DNA from: Diphasiastrum complanatum
Taxonomy: Eukaryota > Streptophyta > Lycopodiopsida > Lycopodiales > Lycopodiaceae
Reading direction: 5' to 3'
Length of the DNA: 64,000 nt
Assembly: GCA_029204225.1 (NCBI GenBank)
Contig: CM055095.1
Location: forward strand, 58,366,865 to 58,430,864
Part shown: one piece after another, positions 19,614 through 30,749 of the stretch
How positions within the stretch are numbered: position 1 is the stretch's first letter
Layout of the letters: every line of letters begins with the position of its first letter
Notes under the pieces: generated by a model
The model's database searches: none
Seen by the model: only the letters and a program-made list of their open reading frames with translations
Told to the model about the DNA's origin: nothing
Program-made: the position numbers and the translations under genes

Positions 19614-21767
19614 TTGGTATCAGAGCCCGGATAAGATGCGTCGGCTAAGATGTGGTCTTGGATGGGATGAAGGCAAGTTCTACATCGAATTGGAATTGGA
19701 GGGCACTTGGGATTTACGTCTTGGATGGAGTGCTAGTTTCTCTCAAGGGAAGTTGGATTTGAATTCACTAATTCCGGATGGAAGCATGATTAGCAAGATT
19801 GGTGGTAGAGTGCACATCTACTTATTGAAATTTTGTTATGTTGCTTATGAATTAGTAGTTAATTCACTTTTTGATTTCATGAATCCTTGAGATGATTCCA
19901 ATACTTGTAGATGATTTATGCTTATCTAAAACCTTGAACCTGCTGGAATTATTCCATGCTAGTGAGATTTCAATAATCTGCTTTTGTTTATTATGTTTAG
20001 GTGAATTGGTTTTAAGCATGATTAAATTGTTTATTGATAGATTGTTGAGGACTAATCTATCCAGAAAAAAAAAAAGTTTTTGTAGTGCTAGTTTCTGAAA
20101 CTAATTACAACATGAAGAGGATTGGAATTCTACTCTAAAACTGATCCTCTTGAATTCATGCAAGGAACATGATAAAGTACTACAAATTACTATTGTCTCT
20201 CTAGTAGTAAGCAGTACTTAAGCAAGAAAAGAGGCTTTGTAGGTTGGTAATAGTCATGCATGCTGTGAGAATTTTGAAAAGTTTTTTTTTAAGCTTTGAG
20301 GGGATGAGTAGCGTAATCCTATTCTGTAATTCCATGTGGGAAGGTGATCTCTCTTCACGCGTTATGTGAATAGATTCTAATAATCCCATCCTTCTAGAAT
20401 TGTGAAGGAAGAATTTTAGATTCCTCAAAGAAAAACAGCTGTAGACCTCGACCAGTTACTGGTCCTTGACCTGCAATCAATAGGATTGTAGTTATGAATA
20501 GAAATCAGTGTTGAATCCCTATCTCTCATTTTTTTTTGCTTAAAAGCTATTGCAGAATCAATCTAGTATTTGATTGGTTGCAAGCATGGGGCTCTTTCTT
20601 GAAAAGCACCTGTTGTCATTGACACGAAGATCTGACGATGCTGAATCCATGTGGGGTTGAAGGGAACTGTGTGCATGTACCATGACAACCGGGAAGCGCG
20701 ATCCTCTAGATCCAAAAAAATAGCAGATCTATTCTCTAGCAATGGGAGTCAGGAAGGTGTTGTGAGCTGACATTATAGTAGAAGGAACGAATGTAGACAA
20801 GTCCTTATTGACTAAAAAATCTGTAGCGTTGTTAGACCAAGTGTTTGATGTTTGATTCTCTATTGCATGTCATGTGGTTGCTTGAAGAAATTATAAGCAC
20901 AACTAACTTGATAACCAGCTCGTTGGAGAAAGGTATTGGGGTTTGATGATTCTTAAGTGTGATGATTAAGTCTTGATCTATTAATTGAGTAAGAATTCAG
21001 ATCAGTGTTTTGAATATCTTTACTCCAATATTTTAATTGAGAACCTATGAATTTCACAAAGGTAAGTATTTTATTTGTGAAAAATTTAATTTATCTAATG
21101 GATGCTATTCTGTTACAGTTTATGGTCTGCAGATGCTTGAGTACAATTTTTTCTTTTGATTAGATCTCTAGATATCATAGGGGACAGACAAATCTATTAA
21201 GATGAATGATTGCTATTTTTTCTTGCATATGATGCTGAAAACAGGGCTAACTAACTCATGAGAGTATCTAGCATACTTAGAGTTGTGTTTTAATCATTTT
21301 ATATCTTAATGATTCTCCTAGAGATTGTAGTTGAATGAATTATCATATATTAGAATTGGATTCTAAGGATAGTTGTACTTGGAGAGTTATGAATCATCTG
21401 CCAGAGTTGGTGGATGATTTCAGATTGTAATTATTATTTTTCTTTAACTTTAATCTCCTAAGTTAGGTAATATCTCACTCAGTGGTTCATGTAAGTATTT
21501 TACGTGAAGATGATGTTACTAACTTGTGTTGGTATAACCCAATTGAAAAAATATATCTCTTAGTGTACTTTTCAAACCAGAGTTTGTATTCCAGAGCAGA
21601 GATTAATGATTGGAAACAATTTTTTCTCTGAATACTTCTTTGATAAGTAAGTCTGATTAAGGATAATAACTTTCTAGGTTAATATTGAAAGTTAAAAGAA
21701 CTGTTCCTGTAATTCTTTCATGTTTTGAGGAGCTTCTAAGGATAGAAGCAGTTTAAGGAGGGAAGAG
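19614..21767 (+). other. internal region of the LARD-like element
   Basis: Non-coding except for short frames. One of them (19627-19890, MRRLRCGLGWDEGKFYIELE) has no recognised domain. The segment ends in the purine tract before the 3' LTR. No gag, RT or integrase motifs. Confidence 0.6.
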
Positions 21768-22233
21768 TGTTATGGCCATATTCAGCTAAGGACATGGAAT
21801 AGTCCTAATATGGTAGACTGGCTCTCCAGTGTTCGAGATTATTGGTCATGCCAAGGTTTAATTTCACGTCGAAACTTGTTTGTGACTAATGACCTTGAGA
21901 GGACCCAAACACTCTAATTGAGACATATGGAGATTGCATGTATGTGTGACAAATATAGGCAGGAAGACTACATGAAGAGATGTGATCTATTTATAGTTGA
22001 CCTGCATGGGTTCATGCACAAGAATCTACTCTCTATATATTGAGGTGGAGATTCTCCTGTTGACATATTGGGTTTAGGTCACCAGTTTCTCTCTTTTCCT
22101 CTTGATTCACATGGCATGACTTGGGGGCTAGATCCAGGTTTAATCTAGGATTGGTTGGGCAGTTTGGCTCCATTGTCTCTCTTATTGTGTTCTCTTATCC
22201 TCATCTTAGGGGTTAGCCCTTAGGGTCTTTACA
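21768..22233 (+). repeat. LARD-like 3' LTR
   Basis: 466 bp, TG...CA ends, matches the interrupted 5' LTR (13940-14295 plus 19510-19613) along its length. Confidence 0.85.
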
Positions 22234-22449
22234 GAATGTTAAGTATTGCTTATTTCTTGCCTAACGAACTGTTTTGTTTAATAGACATAGTTAAAGATCA
22301 AGAAGTTAGTATTCTATTGGATTGGTAAACTGAATGAGTTGTCATTCACCCAAATTTTTACAAATATATATCTTTCAATGAGAGGAAAATATGAAGACGA
22401 TTTTATTTTGGTCATATTTGGAAGATTGTTTGAACCAGAAGAAATGAGG

Positions 22450-23420
22450 ACAGTGTTGAGTCGAGTTCACAACTCAACTAACAAAGAAAGATAAGAAGAT
22501 TGTGGATCAATATATCATTCGAGATGGATTGTTATTTAGGAATGAAAAGGTTTGTGTACATGGTAATGATGAGCTCAAATGCAAGATTTTGTTTGAATGT
22601 CATGACATACTCTGTGCAGGAGATCCCGGTATACACAAGACTCTTGACTTGGTCAAAAGAGAGTTTTATTTGCCAAAACTCAAGCCATACATCAAGTTAT
22701 ATGCGATTAAATGCAAGCCCTGTCAACTAGCTAAGGCTGAACGTCTTAAGGCTGGTGGTTTGTTGCATCCATTGGATATCCCTGATAAGAGATGAGAAAG
22801 TATATCGATGGACTTTGTAGTTGGACTTCCAAAGACCCAATGGCAAAATGATTCTATTTGGGTTGTTGTGGACATGTTAACTAAAATAGCTGCGTTCATA
22901 CATGTTAAGTCAACTATTAAGGCTTTTGATTTAGCCCATATCTTTGTAGATTATTTCGATTGTATAGACCACTGAGTGACATTGTTAGTGATAGAATTCC
23001 TAAGTTCACATGTCACTTCTGGTCAAACTGGAAACTTCTCTTAGTTTTAGTTCTTCTAATCACACTGAATCAGATGGCCAAATGCAAAGGACTAATCAGA
23101 CTATGGAAGATATGTTGAGAACATATGTTTCTCACAAGCAATCTCATTGAGAAGATTACCTTCTTTTGATTGAGTTTGCATACAATAATAGAAAGCATTC
23201 TGGTACAAGTTACAATTTTTTTATGCTTATGTACGGTTTTCAACCTAGATCTCATGTTAATGTGGAGACGAAATGTATTAAGATCCATAAGGTTGCTGAT
23301 TTCCTGCATGATATGCAAGAAATGTTGCAAGTGGCTAAGGATAGTACCTGGAGGACAGAGCTAAGCACTATGCCGATCTTAAGGTATCTCCCAGAGATTT
23401 TAAAGTTCATGACTGGGTAT
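22450..23420 (+). pseudogene. gypsy integrase, decayed
   Basis: Reads TKKDKKIVDQYIIRDGLLFR, then the zinc-binding H2C2 region (HDILCAGDPGIHKTLDLVKR ... CKPCQ), then the catalytic core start SMDFVVGLPKTQWQNDSIWV and VVDMLTKIAAFIHV, followed by frameshifted remains (FAYNNRKHSGTSYNFFMLMY). Stops occur near 22793 and after 22970. Integrase would insert the cDNA copy. This is the continuation of the gypsy element whose gag lies before 13939. Confidence 0.8.
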
Positions 23421-23443
23421 ATCTTAGAAAACCAAAAGATTCT

Positions 23444-23821
23444 ATGATGCTATGTATCGGAAAGCATTATAAACTATCTACTAGATATTGTGGACCATTC
23501 AAGATTGTACAAATAGTTGGTTCTTTAGCTTATGAACCAGATCTTCAAGGCAAATCTACTGCACACACAGTTTTTCATGTGAGCCAGTTAAAACTAAGTT
23601 TACATGAATGTGACACAATTGGATCTGATGAGGATCTATCACCTGGAAGATCGCCTAGTGTACCTTTGGAACCTGAGAAAGTGCTCATAACTAGAGATAA
23701 ACAATTGAGAAATCGTTCTATCTCTGAGTGCTTAATTCGGTGGAAGGCCCAGACTGAGGACGATGATTCGTGGGAGAGAGTTGATAGCATAAAGAATAAA
23801 TTTCCTAAGTTATGCTTCTGA
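23444..23821 (+). pseudogene. gypsy integrase C-terminus with chromodomain-like tail
   Basis: IGKHYKLSTRYCGPFKIVQ and VFHVSQLKLSL form the GPY/F-type tether typical of gypsy integrases. They are followed by PEKVLITRDKQLRN, ISECLIRWKAQTEDDDSWER and a C-terminal helix, which resembles a chromodomain (V..I...R ... YLVKWKG ... TWE). This places the element with the chromoviruses, which use the domain to target chromatin. The open frame is 125 codons and ends 28 bases before the 3' LTR. Confidence 0.75.
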
Positions 23822-23849
23822 GGACAAGAGCAGTTCAAGGGACAACAAA

Positions 23850-23990
23850 TGTTCATCCATCATATAGGATTCGGCATAATCTTAGACTTGGATACACGAC
23901 ACTCTAGTGCTCGAGATTATTGGTTATGTCACATCATTTCGGATGGGGCGCCAAGACACACTAATTGGAGTTAGTACATGGTTTCTGACA
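23850..23990 (+). repeat. start of the gypsy 3' LTR, truncated
   Basis: A purine tract like that of the LARD element (GAGCAGTTCAAGGGACAAC) precedes TGTTCATCC. The core CTCTAGTGCTCGAGATTATTGG (23912-23933) matches the LARD LTR core closely. Cut off by copia sequence shortly after. Confidence 0.55.
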
Positions 23991-24000
23991 ATTGTAGGGT

Positions 24001-25755
24001 TGTCTTGGAAAAATGACAAATGAGACTTCCCATACATCACATAACCTTCCTTATATTAGATCTACATCTAGATCTACAAAGCCTTTTCAAGTTGTACATT
24101 CGGATATTCATGGAATTACTACAATCAGCAATAGTGGAGCTAAGATGTATGTAACTTTCATTGATGATTTTAGTAGATTTTGCTGGATCTATCTACTAAA
24201 GAGAAAAGATGAAGTGTATGATGTCTTTGTTAAGTTCAAGAATGCAAGGGAGAACCAATTTTTTCACAAGGATCAAGTGCTTAAGGAGTGACAATGGTGG
24301 TGAGTACATATCTACCAAGTTCAAGGCCTTTTGTGATGAGCATGGGATCAAGAGGGAGTATACAACCCAAGGACCCCACAACAAAATGGAGTGACTGAAA
24401 GGAAGAATGGGACTGTATGTGAAAGTGCTAAAGCCATGAGGTTAAGTGATAATCTTGATAAATAATTTTGGGATCAAGCTTGGTTGTGTGCCAATTTCTT
24501 GTGCAATAGGTGGCCGAGTGCTATTTTGGATGGAAGGACACCTTTCAAGATGCTATTCAAGAGGAGGCTGAGTGTCAACTTTCTAAGAACCTTTGGATGC
24601 ACATGCTATGTCAGCATTACTCTTGATGATAGGACCAAGGATGATCCCTCTTCAAGAAAAGGTATTTTTGCTGGATATAGTGAGGTGAGTAAAGCCTACG
24701 AGGTTTACGTTCCTTCTACTAACAAAGTAATTGCTGGTAGAGATGTCATTTTTGATGAGAGGAAAAAACATTCCAAAAGTGTCTTCAAGCATTATTGATG
24801 GTGATGTGTATGGATCTAACATTCTTGATGTTGATGTAAAGGATCCTACTTTAGATGGTGATGATGATGGACCTTCATCAAGGGAAAGACAAATGCTTTC
24901 AAGGCTCACATATGATGAAAAGAGTAAGCAAGTAGTTTCTGGAAATTGTGTTGCTTTCCTAACCTCTTTTGATGAACCTACAAGTGTAGATGAAGCAAGG
25001 AGTGGATCCAAGCAATGGATCTTGAGTATCAAACTCTTATGAATAGAACATGGAGATTGGTGGAGTTACCTAAGGACAAGAAAGCTATTGGATGAAAATG
25101 GATCTTCAAGGTGAAGACAAACCAAGATGGATCTATCAACAAGTACAAGTCAAGGTTAGTGGCAAAAGGATATGCTCAAGAACAAGGGATTGACTATGAT
25201 GAGTTGACTATGATGAGACCTTTGCACCCATGGCAAAGATGGTAAGCATTCGAGTCATCATCTCACTTGTTACTCTTTATGGATGGGACCTATGGCAATT
25301 GGACATTACAAATGATTTTTTGAATGATGATCTTGAGGAGGAAGTGTACATGGAGCAACCCGAGAGCTACATTTCTTCTACAAAGCCAAATTATGTGTGT
25401 CTTCTACAAAAGAGTTTGTATGGCCTTAAGCAAGCACCAAGGAGTTGGTATGCTAAGTTTAACACTTTTTTACTCTCTCAAGGCTTTGTTATGAGTGAGT
25501 ATGATCATTCACTTTATTATAGGTTTGTTGGAAATGATGTTATCATCTTGCTAATCTATGTGGATGATATCATCTTGAGTGGCAGAAACAATCAAGATGT
25601 GGAGGATATCAAAATTGTTCTTAAGAAGGGATTTGACGTGCATGATCTTGGTTACTTGCATTACATTTTGGGAATAGAAGTCAATAGATCTTCTCAGCCT
25701 ACTTTCATTTGTCAAGAGAAGTATGCTAATTCTATTCTAGAAAGATTTCATTCAC
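24001..25755 (+). pseudogene. second Ty1/copia element: integrase and RT fragment
   Basis: The fragment begins in the gag-pre-integrase/integrase zone (QVVHSDIHG, then [20 protein letters not shown]), continues with [11 protein letters not shown] and, after a frameshift, the ERKNG motif region and FLRTFGCTCYV, and reaches the RT (EEVYMEQPE, YGLKQAPRSWYAKF, LIYVDDIIL at about 25552). It stops abruptly after ILERFHS near 25755, inside the RT. There are several frameshifts (near 24290, 24395, 24800 and 25040). It is a different family from the copia at 14296-19504. No LTR was found. Confidence 0.85.
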
Positions 25756-27281
25756 CAGTTTGGACCGGTTTCAAAGTTGGGGCACTAAAGCCTCATTGCA
25801 TATGCATTCACACACACATCAATGACACGACGTTAGACACAATACTGATGACTTGCATCTTTATCATCCCATCTCCAATCCTGAGATTTGCATTTGCATA
25901 TCCCTACATGCATAGGTCCGAATGTGGGCATTGCCTTACATCTGATGGGAATGAGAGCATTCGCCATTTAGGTCACAGGTGAGTTTTTGTAGGTTTGAAG
26001 ACACCAAATTATTCAAAGATGCTGCAGTTAAATCCAATCCGGTTGCTGATGGATCCTAAGGGCTCAACAAATGGCCTTTGGGTAGGAAGTTGTTGAAGAC
26101 ATCCCACCAATTCACTGTGGTTAGCATCACCTAGCAAGGGTGCTGAGCCCACTATACTTCATTCACCACCAAGAGCTTATGCGAAACCAGAGAATCTGGG
26201 TTCGCCGTATGGGGACCATACTACCCAGTGGTAGTCGCCAATGTTAGCCGATATTTTTGCAAGAAAAATCGGGCTAATATTGAAGCCTAAGTTCACAATA
26301 ACTGAAAAACCGGCATGTAAAACCTGGTTATTAGAGAAAAATTGGCACAAATTTGCCTTAGAATTGGGCCCCAGCCCGCCTCTAAAGTGGCTAGGCACAA
26401 TATAAAAGTAAGAAATTGACTTTCGAAAAAAATTGTCAAAAATATTTTGTGGTCAATTTTTGTGAAGACCAAACCAAAAATGCCGGTCCACCTAGAGTGG
26501 GTCCCAGCCCTAAATGAGGCTAGAGAAAAGTTTGTGGCCATAGAAATGGCCTGTGATAATGTTTTACGGCTTTTTGCCAGTTGTAAAAATAGTCGGCATA
26601 GCCGTGCTAAAACCCTACCATGTACATAGTTGGCTTTACTAATATATGGTTGCTTAGTGCATTTTTAGGAAAACCGTGTTGTGGGAGCCCTAGTCATGAA
26701 TGCCGGAAAAGTCAACTTCAGTCAAAGAGCCATCAAAGAAAAATATTTATCAGGCAAAACCCAGGTTGTGGATTATGGGCAATACTGAAAACTTACAGAA
26801 ACCCTAACGGGTAAAATTGGGCAAATTATGGGAAATGGGCAAAGTACGCAAATCAATCAGTAATCTCGAGAAACCACAAGCGGGTCGTACATGCTACAAA
26901 GAAAATCAAAGAAAAATCAAATGGGGGGCTAAGAGAAATAAAGGACCAAGGAAATGGAGGGCACATTATGTGGAATAGAGGTTGGACAAAAATCTTCACC
27001 CACCTTTTGAATAATAAATGTAAACAAGACTTTAGGAACTATTGGAGCTAAAAGATATTTTTCTCTAGCTTTTGACAAAGAGCGCATCTTGCTAGATTTG
27101 GAGGTAGCCAATAAAAGGCTTTAAATGGCACCAAACCCTTACACCTTCATGGAAGCCACTTGCCAATGGGGATTGGACAAATGGAAAAGAAGGCTTGAAG
27201 GGCATGAAAATTGGCAAAGCCTCATTTTGAAGGGGGACACTTGAGATTTACTATAAAAGGAGGCCACTCTTTGTATTAAGA
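25756..27281. other. no gene seen
   Basis: The RT similarity ends abruptly and is replaced by sequence with no coding signal. Repeated short motifs such as AAACC(T/G)GG, GGTCC and GGGCCCCAGCCC suggest old repeat DNA. No LTR pair or terminal repeats could be paired. Confidence 0.35.
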
Positions 27282-27380
27282 TATAGTTGGATATAGTGAG
27301 ATGATGTATATAATTGGATATAGTGAGATGATGTTGATAGTTGGATATAGTGAGATGATGTTGATAGTTGGATAGTTGAG
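27282..27380. repeat. 27-bp tandem repeat
   Basis: TTGGATATAGTGAGATGATG recurs with starts at 27287, 27314 and 27341 and a shortened unit at 27368, a period of exactly 27 bases. Related GTTGATA-rich sequence continues to about 27440. Confidence 0.75.
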
Positions 27381-28004
27381 AGTTGATACTTTTAAGAGTG
27401 GCTATTTTGTGAGTTGATAATTTTGGAGGAGTTGATAATTTTGAGTATGAGTAGTTTTGGATCCCTGCGATGTCTTTGAGGAGAGGATTTTTGTTATTCC
27501 TAAGTTGTTTGCTAGTTGAGGTATGAGTGGTTGCTTGAGGTTGAGTTCTATATGGGGTGTGAGAAATATTTGATGAGTAGTGATTCCTTGCTATCTTACC
27601 CAATCTAGTTGTAAGAATTCGTGCTTGCTATCTTTGAGGGAGTCCCTTCTCTTTTTTCAAATTCCATTCTAGAAAGGGGACATAGACTTGGTGATTTTGC
27701 ATTCCATTAAGCATGAATTTCATCTTTGAGGGATGAGAGCTTGAGTGTAAATGTCTTGGAGAGTCCAATGTGAGATGATGAGAGGTTCCATTGTCATTTC
27801 ATAGTACTAGAGTTTCTATCAATCACCTTGTGAGTTGTTTAGGAGGGTTCACACTATTATAATGAGGAGGTAGATATTTATAATATGAATTCTTGTTTTC
27901 ACGTTCTTAAAGAGACTTCCAATGGAGTTTGTTATAATTATCCACAAGAGACTTGTTGAGGTTGTTAGAAGGTTTTTGTATGGAAGAGTTATGTCAAGTT
28001 ACTA
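27381..28004. other. no gene seen
   Basis: GTTGATA-rich decay of the tandem repeat gives way to T- and G-rich sequence without a coding signal or recognisable repeat. Confidence 0.35.
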
Positions 28005-28007
28005 CTT

Positions 28008-28217
28008 TCATTGAAAGGCAACTAAGTGCATTGCTCTAACTTTGACCCTACTGGACTTATCGGCCAGGCAGAGACGAGCAATGTTCCTTACTCCATCGTT
28101 GATCCTGTCATGAGGGTAGTCTTCTTGCGGATTCAGCGTTGAGCCAGGGGACAATTTTGATGCTACCTCCATCACTGCATTTCCAGTACTGTAAATCGTG
28201 CTTTCAGAGGACAACAC
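28008..28217 (-). pseudogene. possible receptor-kinase C-terminal fragment
   Basis: A reverse-strand frame ends SKLSPGSTLNPQEDYPHDR, then NIARLCLADKSSR. The pattern (D..L...YP.D .. ..A.LC....S.R) recalls the last subdomain of plant receptor-like kinases such as the LysM type. The expected RP after the last Arg is absent, there are no other kinase motifs, and the frame is short. It could be chance. Confidence 0.2.
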
Positions 28218-28339
28218 TCACTGCCGAATCACATTTTTGAAGATAATGGATCGCACCTGAAGAGACCCATTTGTGTACACAGATGCATTGGAAAACGATG
28301 GTTCTGCTATAAATCAAAGATGGATTTGGTCTGAGGAGG

Positions 28340-28580
28340 ATATCCAGCAACTTCACGGCCCTGCCTGCTGCCTACGATCCTGTCTGAGGCCTCTGATCCC
28401 ACCTGCGGCCTATTTGCCATCGTTGGCCTTGCCCTACCTGCGGCCACCTGCAGCCTGCTTGGTCCTATACTCGCTTGCCACATGTAGCTGCCCTGCATCC
28501 CTGCCTATTGTGGAGCGGTGCTGTCTTGCCAAGCCCTGCCTGTGGATTTTTGGTCTACTGTGCTTTTCTGCGACCTGTTG
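28340..28580. repeat. GC-rich CCTGC/CGGCC degenerate repeat
   Basis: CCTGCCTGCTGCC, CACCTGCGGCC, CTACCTGCGGCC and CACCTGCAGCC follow one another in an otherwise AT-rich region. The open frames on both strands follow from composition and match nothing I know. The style is similar to the block at 1237-1440. Confidence 0.4.
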
Positions 28581-28719
28581 AGGATTACTAAACCCCTGTC
28601 GGAGGATTATTTCTGGATGAAACTTCTGGTGATGTCATCAGCCAAGGAAAACATTCAGAATCATGATGCTCAGTCCAACAAGTATACACGACAGATTCTT
28701 TGTTTTGATCTGTGAAAGT

Positions 28720-29423
28720 TTAGGAATTCTCAACAAATGTTTGCAGCGGTCTGAATCATTCAACAAGAGCTCCAATTGATGATCCCTGAGAGTTGATTTC
28801 ATCGCTACCACCGTTCTATAAGCTAACTAGTGCGCAGTGTACTTAGTTAACCGTATGAAAATGTCAAAGTTATAAATGGCATTCGATTTATTATTTTCTG
28901 AAATTGTCTTTATGAGCATGCACTAATTAAACTTGATCTCTTTGAAACACAAGAGCGGGCCGTCCACCATCTGTGGTTGAAATACATCACCTTGGTTAAG
29001 GGTCACACTAGTCACACCCGCCATAAAAAATGTCTAGTGAAATACCTAGGCCCAACGGTCGACGAAATACGGCTGCTCCACAAATAGAGCGGTGTGTATA
29101 ATTTATCACCTCACGATATCCTTGCAATAAACCGAGTCATTATAATCGGTAAACCTATACATGATCGATTTACACTACCCACCTTTGTTAGTACTATATT
29201 ATAGTGTCAAATGAAGAATTTATCTCACACATCACGGGTTATGTAGGACAAGATGATTAGGATGATGCTTACACCTCCTCTGGCCATACCTCTAGGGGCC
29301 TAGAAAACTCCTATTGGTGGGAGGAGCACGGGGTGGTTCGAGATGGCCCACATGATTGGAAGCGACACCTCCTCAACCATTTACGTAAGGGCAGTGTGGG
29401 CCCTTCTCCTTTTAGGGCCTTCT
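28720..29423. other. no gene seen
   Basis: Mixed-composition DNA without coding or structural signal, ending where the reverse-strand copia LTR begins. Confidence 0.35.
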
Positions 29424-30323
29424 TGACAAAAAATTTCAGAATTCACACGTGTGGGGATGATCCACAAGTATGATAGATCTAATTAAGCTTTATGATTAGC
29501 ATAATAACCTGATTCTAGATTGAATAGCAAGATCTAGTACAGAAGTTATGGCTTAACCACAATCTAGCAGACTAAGAATCAGAGAATGATAGCAACGAAT
29601 CATGAATGAGCAAAAGTACAAGAAATTAGTGTATTAGCATTAGCCTCAACACGAGTTGGAGAGAGAAAGATAGAGAGATATCAAGCAAAAATGGTGTGGA
29701 TCCAAAATGCTTCTTGGTTTCCAAGGGGAGGCTCGAACCTGGGACCAAAGAAACTTTGGATGCCAAGCCAACCAACTGAGCCAACCCCGTTGGGTGTGGA
29801 TCCAAAATGGCATGAGATAGTTACAAAGCTTTGGTTCTTCATAAAAAAAAAAAAAATATGAGAATGGCTACACATATTTATGGAGTTTGAGGTAGCTCGA
29901 GGTAGAACCACATCCATCAATCTTTCACTGACATCTAAAATGGAAACTAGAGTCGATGTGACATTTGTCACATCTCATGCAAGTATCTCTACCTACTTTT
30001 ACCAAGTGTCCTAGTTCTAATTATAAATGTACAAATCATCATGCATGTGTCCATTTCACTTTGTGCATGCCTTGCATGTCACTATGGATCACTTACAATT
30101 AATGCATGTGAAATGCCACGAGTTTCTACAAGCATAATATTGCTATTTCTAAGTCTACAATCTATATGCAAGTTGTAATAATCAAACTAGATATGACATA
30201 TCCATAAAGCTCGAGTTTTATCTAGGCCAAATTTGGCATTTGCATTTATGGAACAACATACTTGCATGGTACAATGTTTGTAGCAAGCCTAAAGTCAAGA
30301 TGGATTATTTTTCAATTTCAACA
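29424..30323 (-). repeat. copia 3' LTR on the reverse strand
   Basis: On the reverse strand, a GGAGGAG purine tract after the RNase H stop is followed by TGTTGAAATTG (from 30323 downwards). The far end, containing CACACGTGTGAATTC, probably closes at CA near 29424. The CACACGTGTG motif near the end is shared with the copia LTR at 18740-19504. The end position is approximate because the other LTR is absent and no target duplication can be checked. Confidence 0.55.
29693..29809 (-). mobile_element. tRNA-derived SINE or tRNA retropseudogene
   Basis: The insert at 29710-29792 is flanked by an exact 17-bp direct repeat GGTGTGGATCCAAAATG (29693-29709 and 29793-29809). On the reverse strand it holds an A-box-like TGGCTCAGTTGG and a B-box GGTTCGAGCC at the usual distance for an RNA polymerase III promoter. 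The T stem does not pair beyond two positions, so it is not a working tRNA. The long duplication indicates LINE-type target-primed insertion. It sits inside the reverse-strand copia LTR and so is younger than that element. Confidence 0.8.
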
Positions 30324-30340
30324 CTCCTCCTAAAAACAAT

Positions 30341-30730
30341 CTATATTGACTTGAACATGGATCTTGGTAGTACTCCAAGATTGGCTCTATGCTTGATGAA
30401 AGAACTCTTGCTCAAAGGTTTGGTAAGCAAATCTGCAATACAAGATGATGTGTCGATGTGCTCCAAGTAGATTTCCCCTCCAATGAGCTTCTCTCTCACG
30501 AAGTGATGTGCAACTTCGATGTGTTTGTTCCTTGCATGGAATATCGGGTTGTTGGCAAGGACTTGGGCTGAAATGTTGTCACATATGATCATAGGTAGAT
30601 TATCTTCCATGATTATCTTTAGCTCCACTAGCAACCTCTTGATCCAAAGCACTTCCTTTGTTGTAGTAGTGAGTGCTTTATACTCAGCTTCACAAGATGA
30701 GAGTGATACAATATCTTGCCCTGTGAAGTT
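30341..30730 (-). pseudogene. copia RNase H C-terminus
   Basis: The reverse frame SLSSCEAEYKAL, LWIKRLLVELKIIMED, ANNPIFHARNKHIEVAHH, GGEIYLEHIDTSSCIADLLT and NLGVLPRSMFKS is the end of copia RNase H, strongly similar to the copy ending at 18721. Its upstream part is cut off near 30730, where gypsy gag sequence on the other strand begins, so the gypsy element or a rearrangement removed the rest. Confidence 0.85.
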
Positions 30731-30749
30731 TGCGAAGACTTTTCCTACC

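Larger units (their letters stand above)
13940..22233 (+). mobile_element. non-autonomous LTR retrotransposon (LARD-like), itself interrupted by copia
   Basis: The 5' LTR is in two parts (13940-14295 and 19510-19613, 460 bp together). The 3' LTR is 21768-22233 (466 bp). Both start TGTTATGGCC and end GGGTCTTTACA. A PBS TGGTATCAGAGCC starts at 19615. A purine tract (AAGGAGGGAAGAG) precedes the 3' LTR. The target duplication GAATG is perfect. The internal 2.15 kb lacks gag or pol domains, so mobility must have depended on another element. The LTR shares a core (CTC.AGTG.TCGAGATTATTGG) with the 3' LTR of the surrounding gypsy element, which suggests it derives from that family. Confidence 0.8.
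13131..23990 (+). mobile_element. Ty3/gypsy chromovirus-like element, split by a nested insertion
   Basis: The gag end is at 13131-13939. The integrase, chromodomain-like tail and start of a 3' LTR are at 22239-23990. The two parts are separated by an LTR element with its own 5-bp duplication GAATG (13935-13939 and 22234-22238), which places the insertion in this host element. The protease, reverse transcriptase and RNase H regions are absent, so the host element was already deleted or was deleted later. The 5' LTR was not located. Confidence 0.65.

Noticed and set aside
29710-29792. Functional tRNA gene on the reverse strand
   Set aside because: A and B boxes are present, but the T stem does not pair and a 17-bp duplication flanks it, so it is a retroposed copy or SINE.
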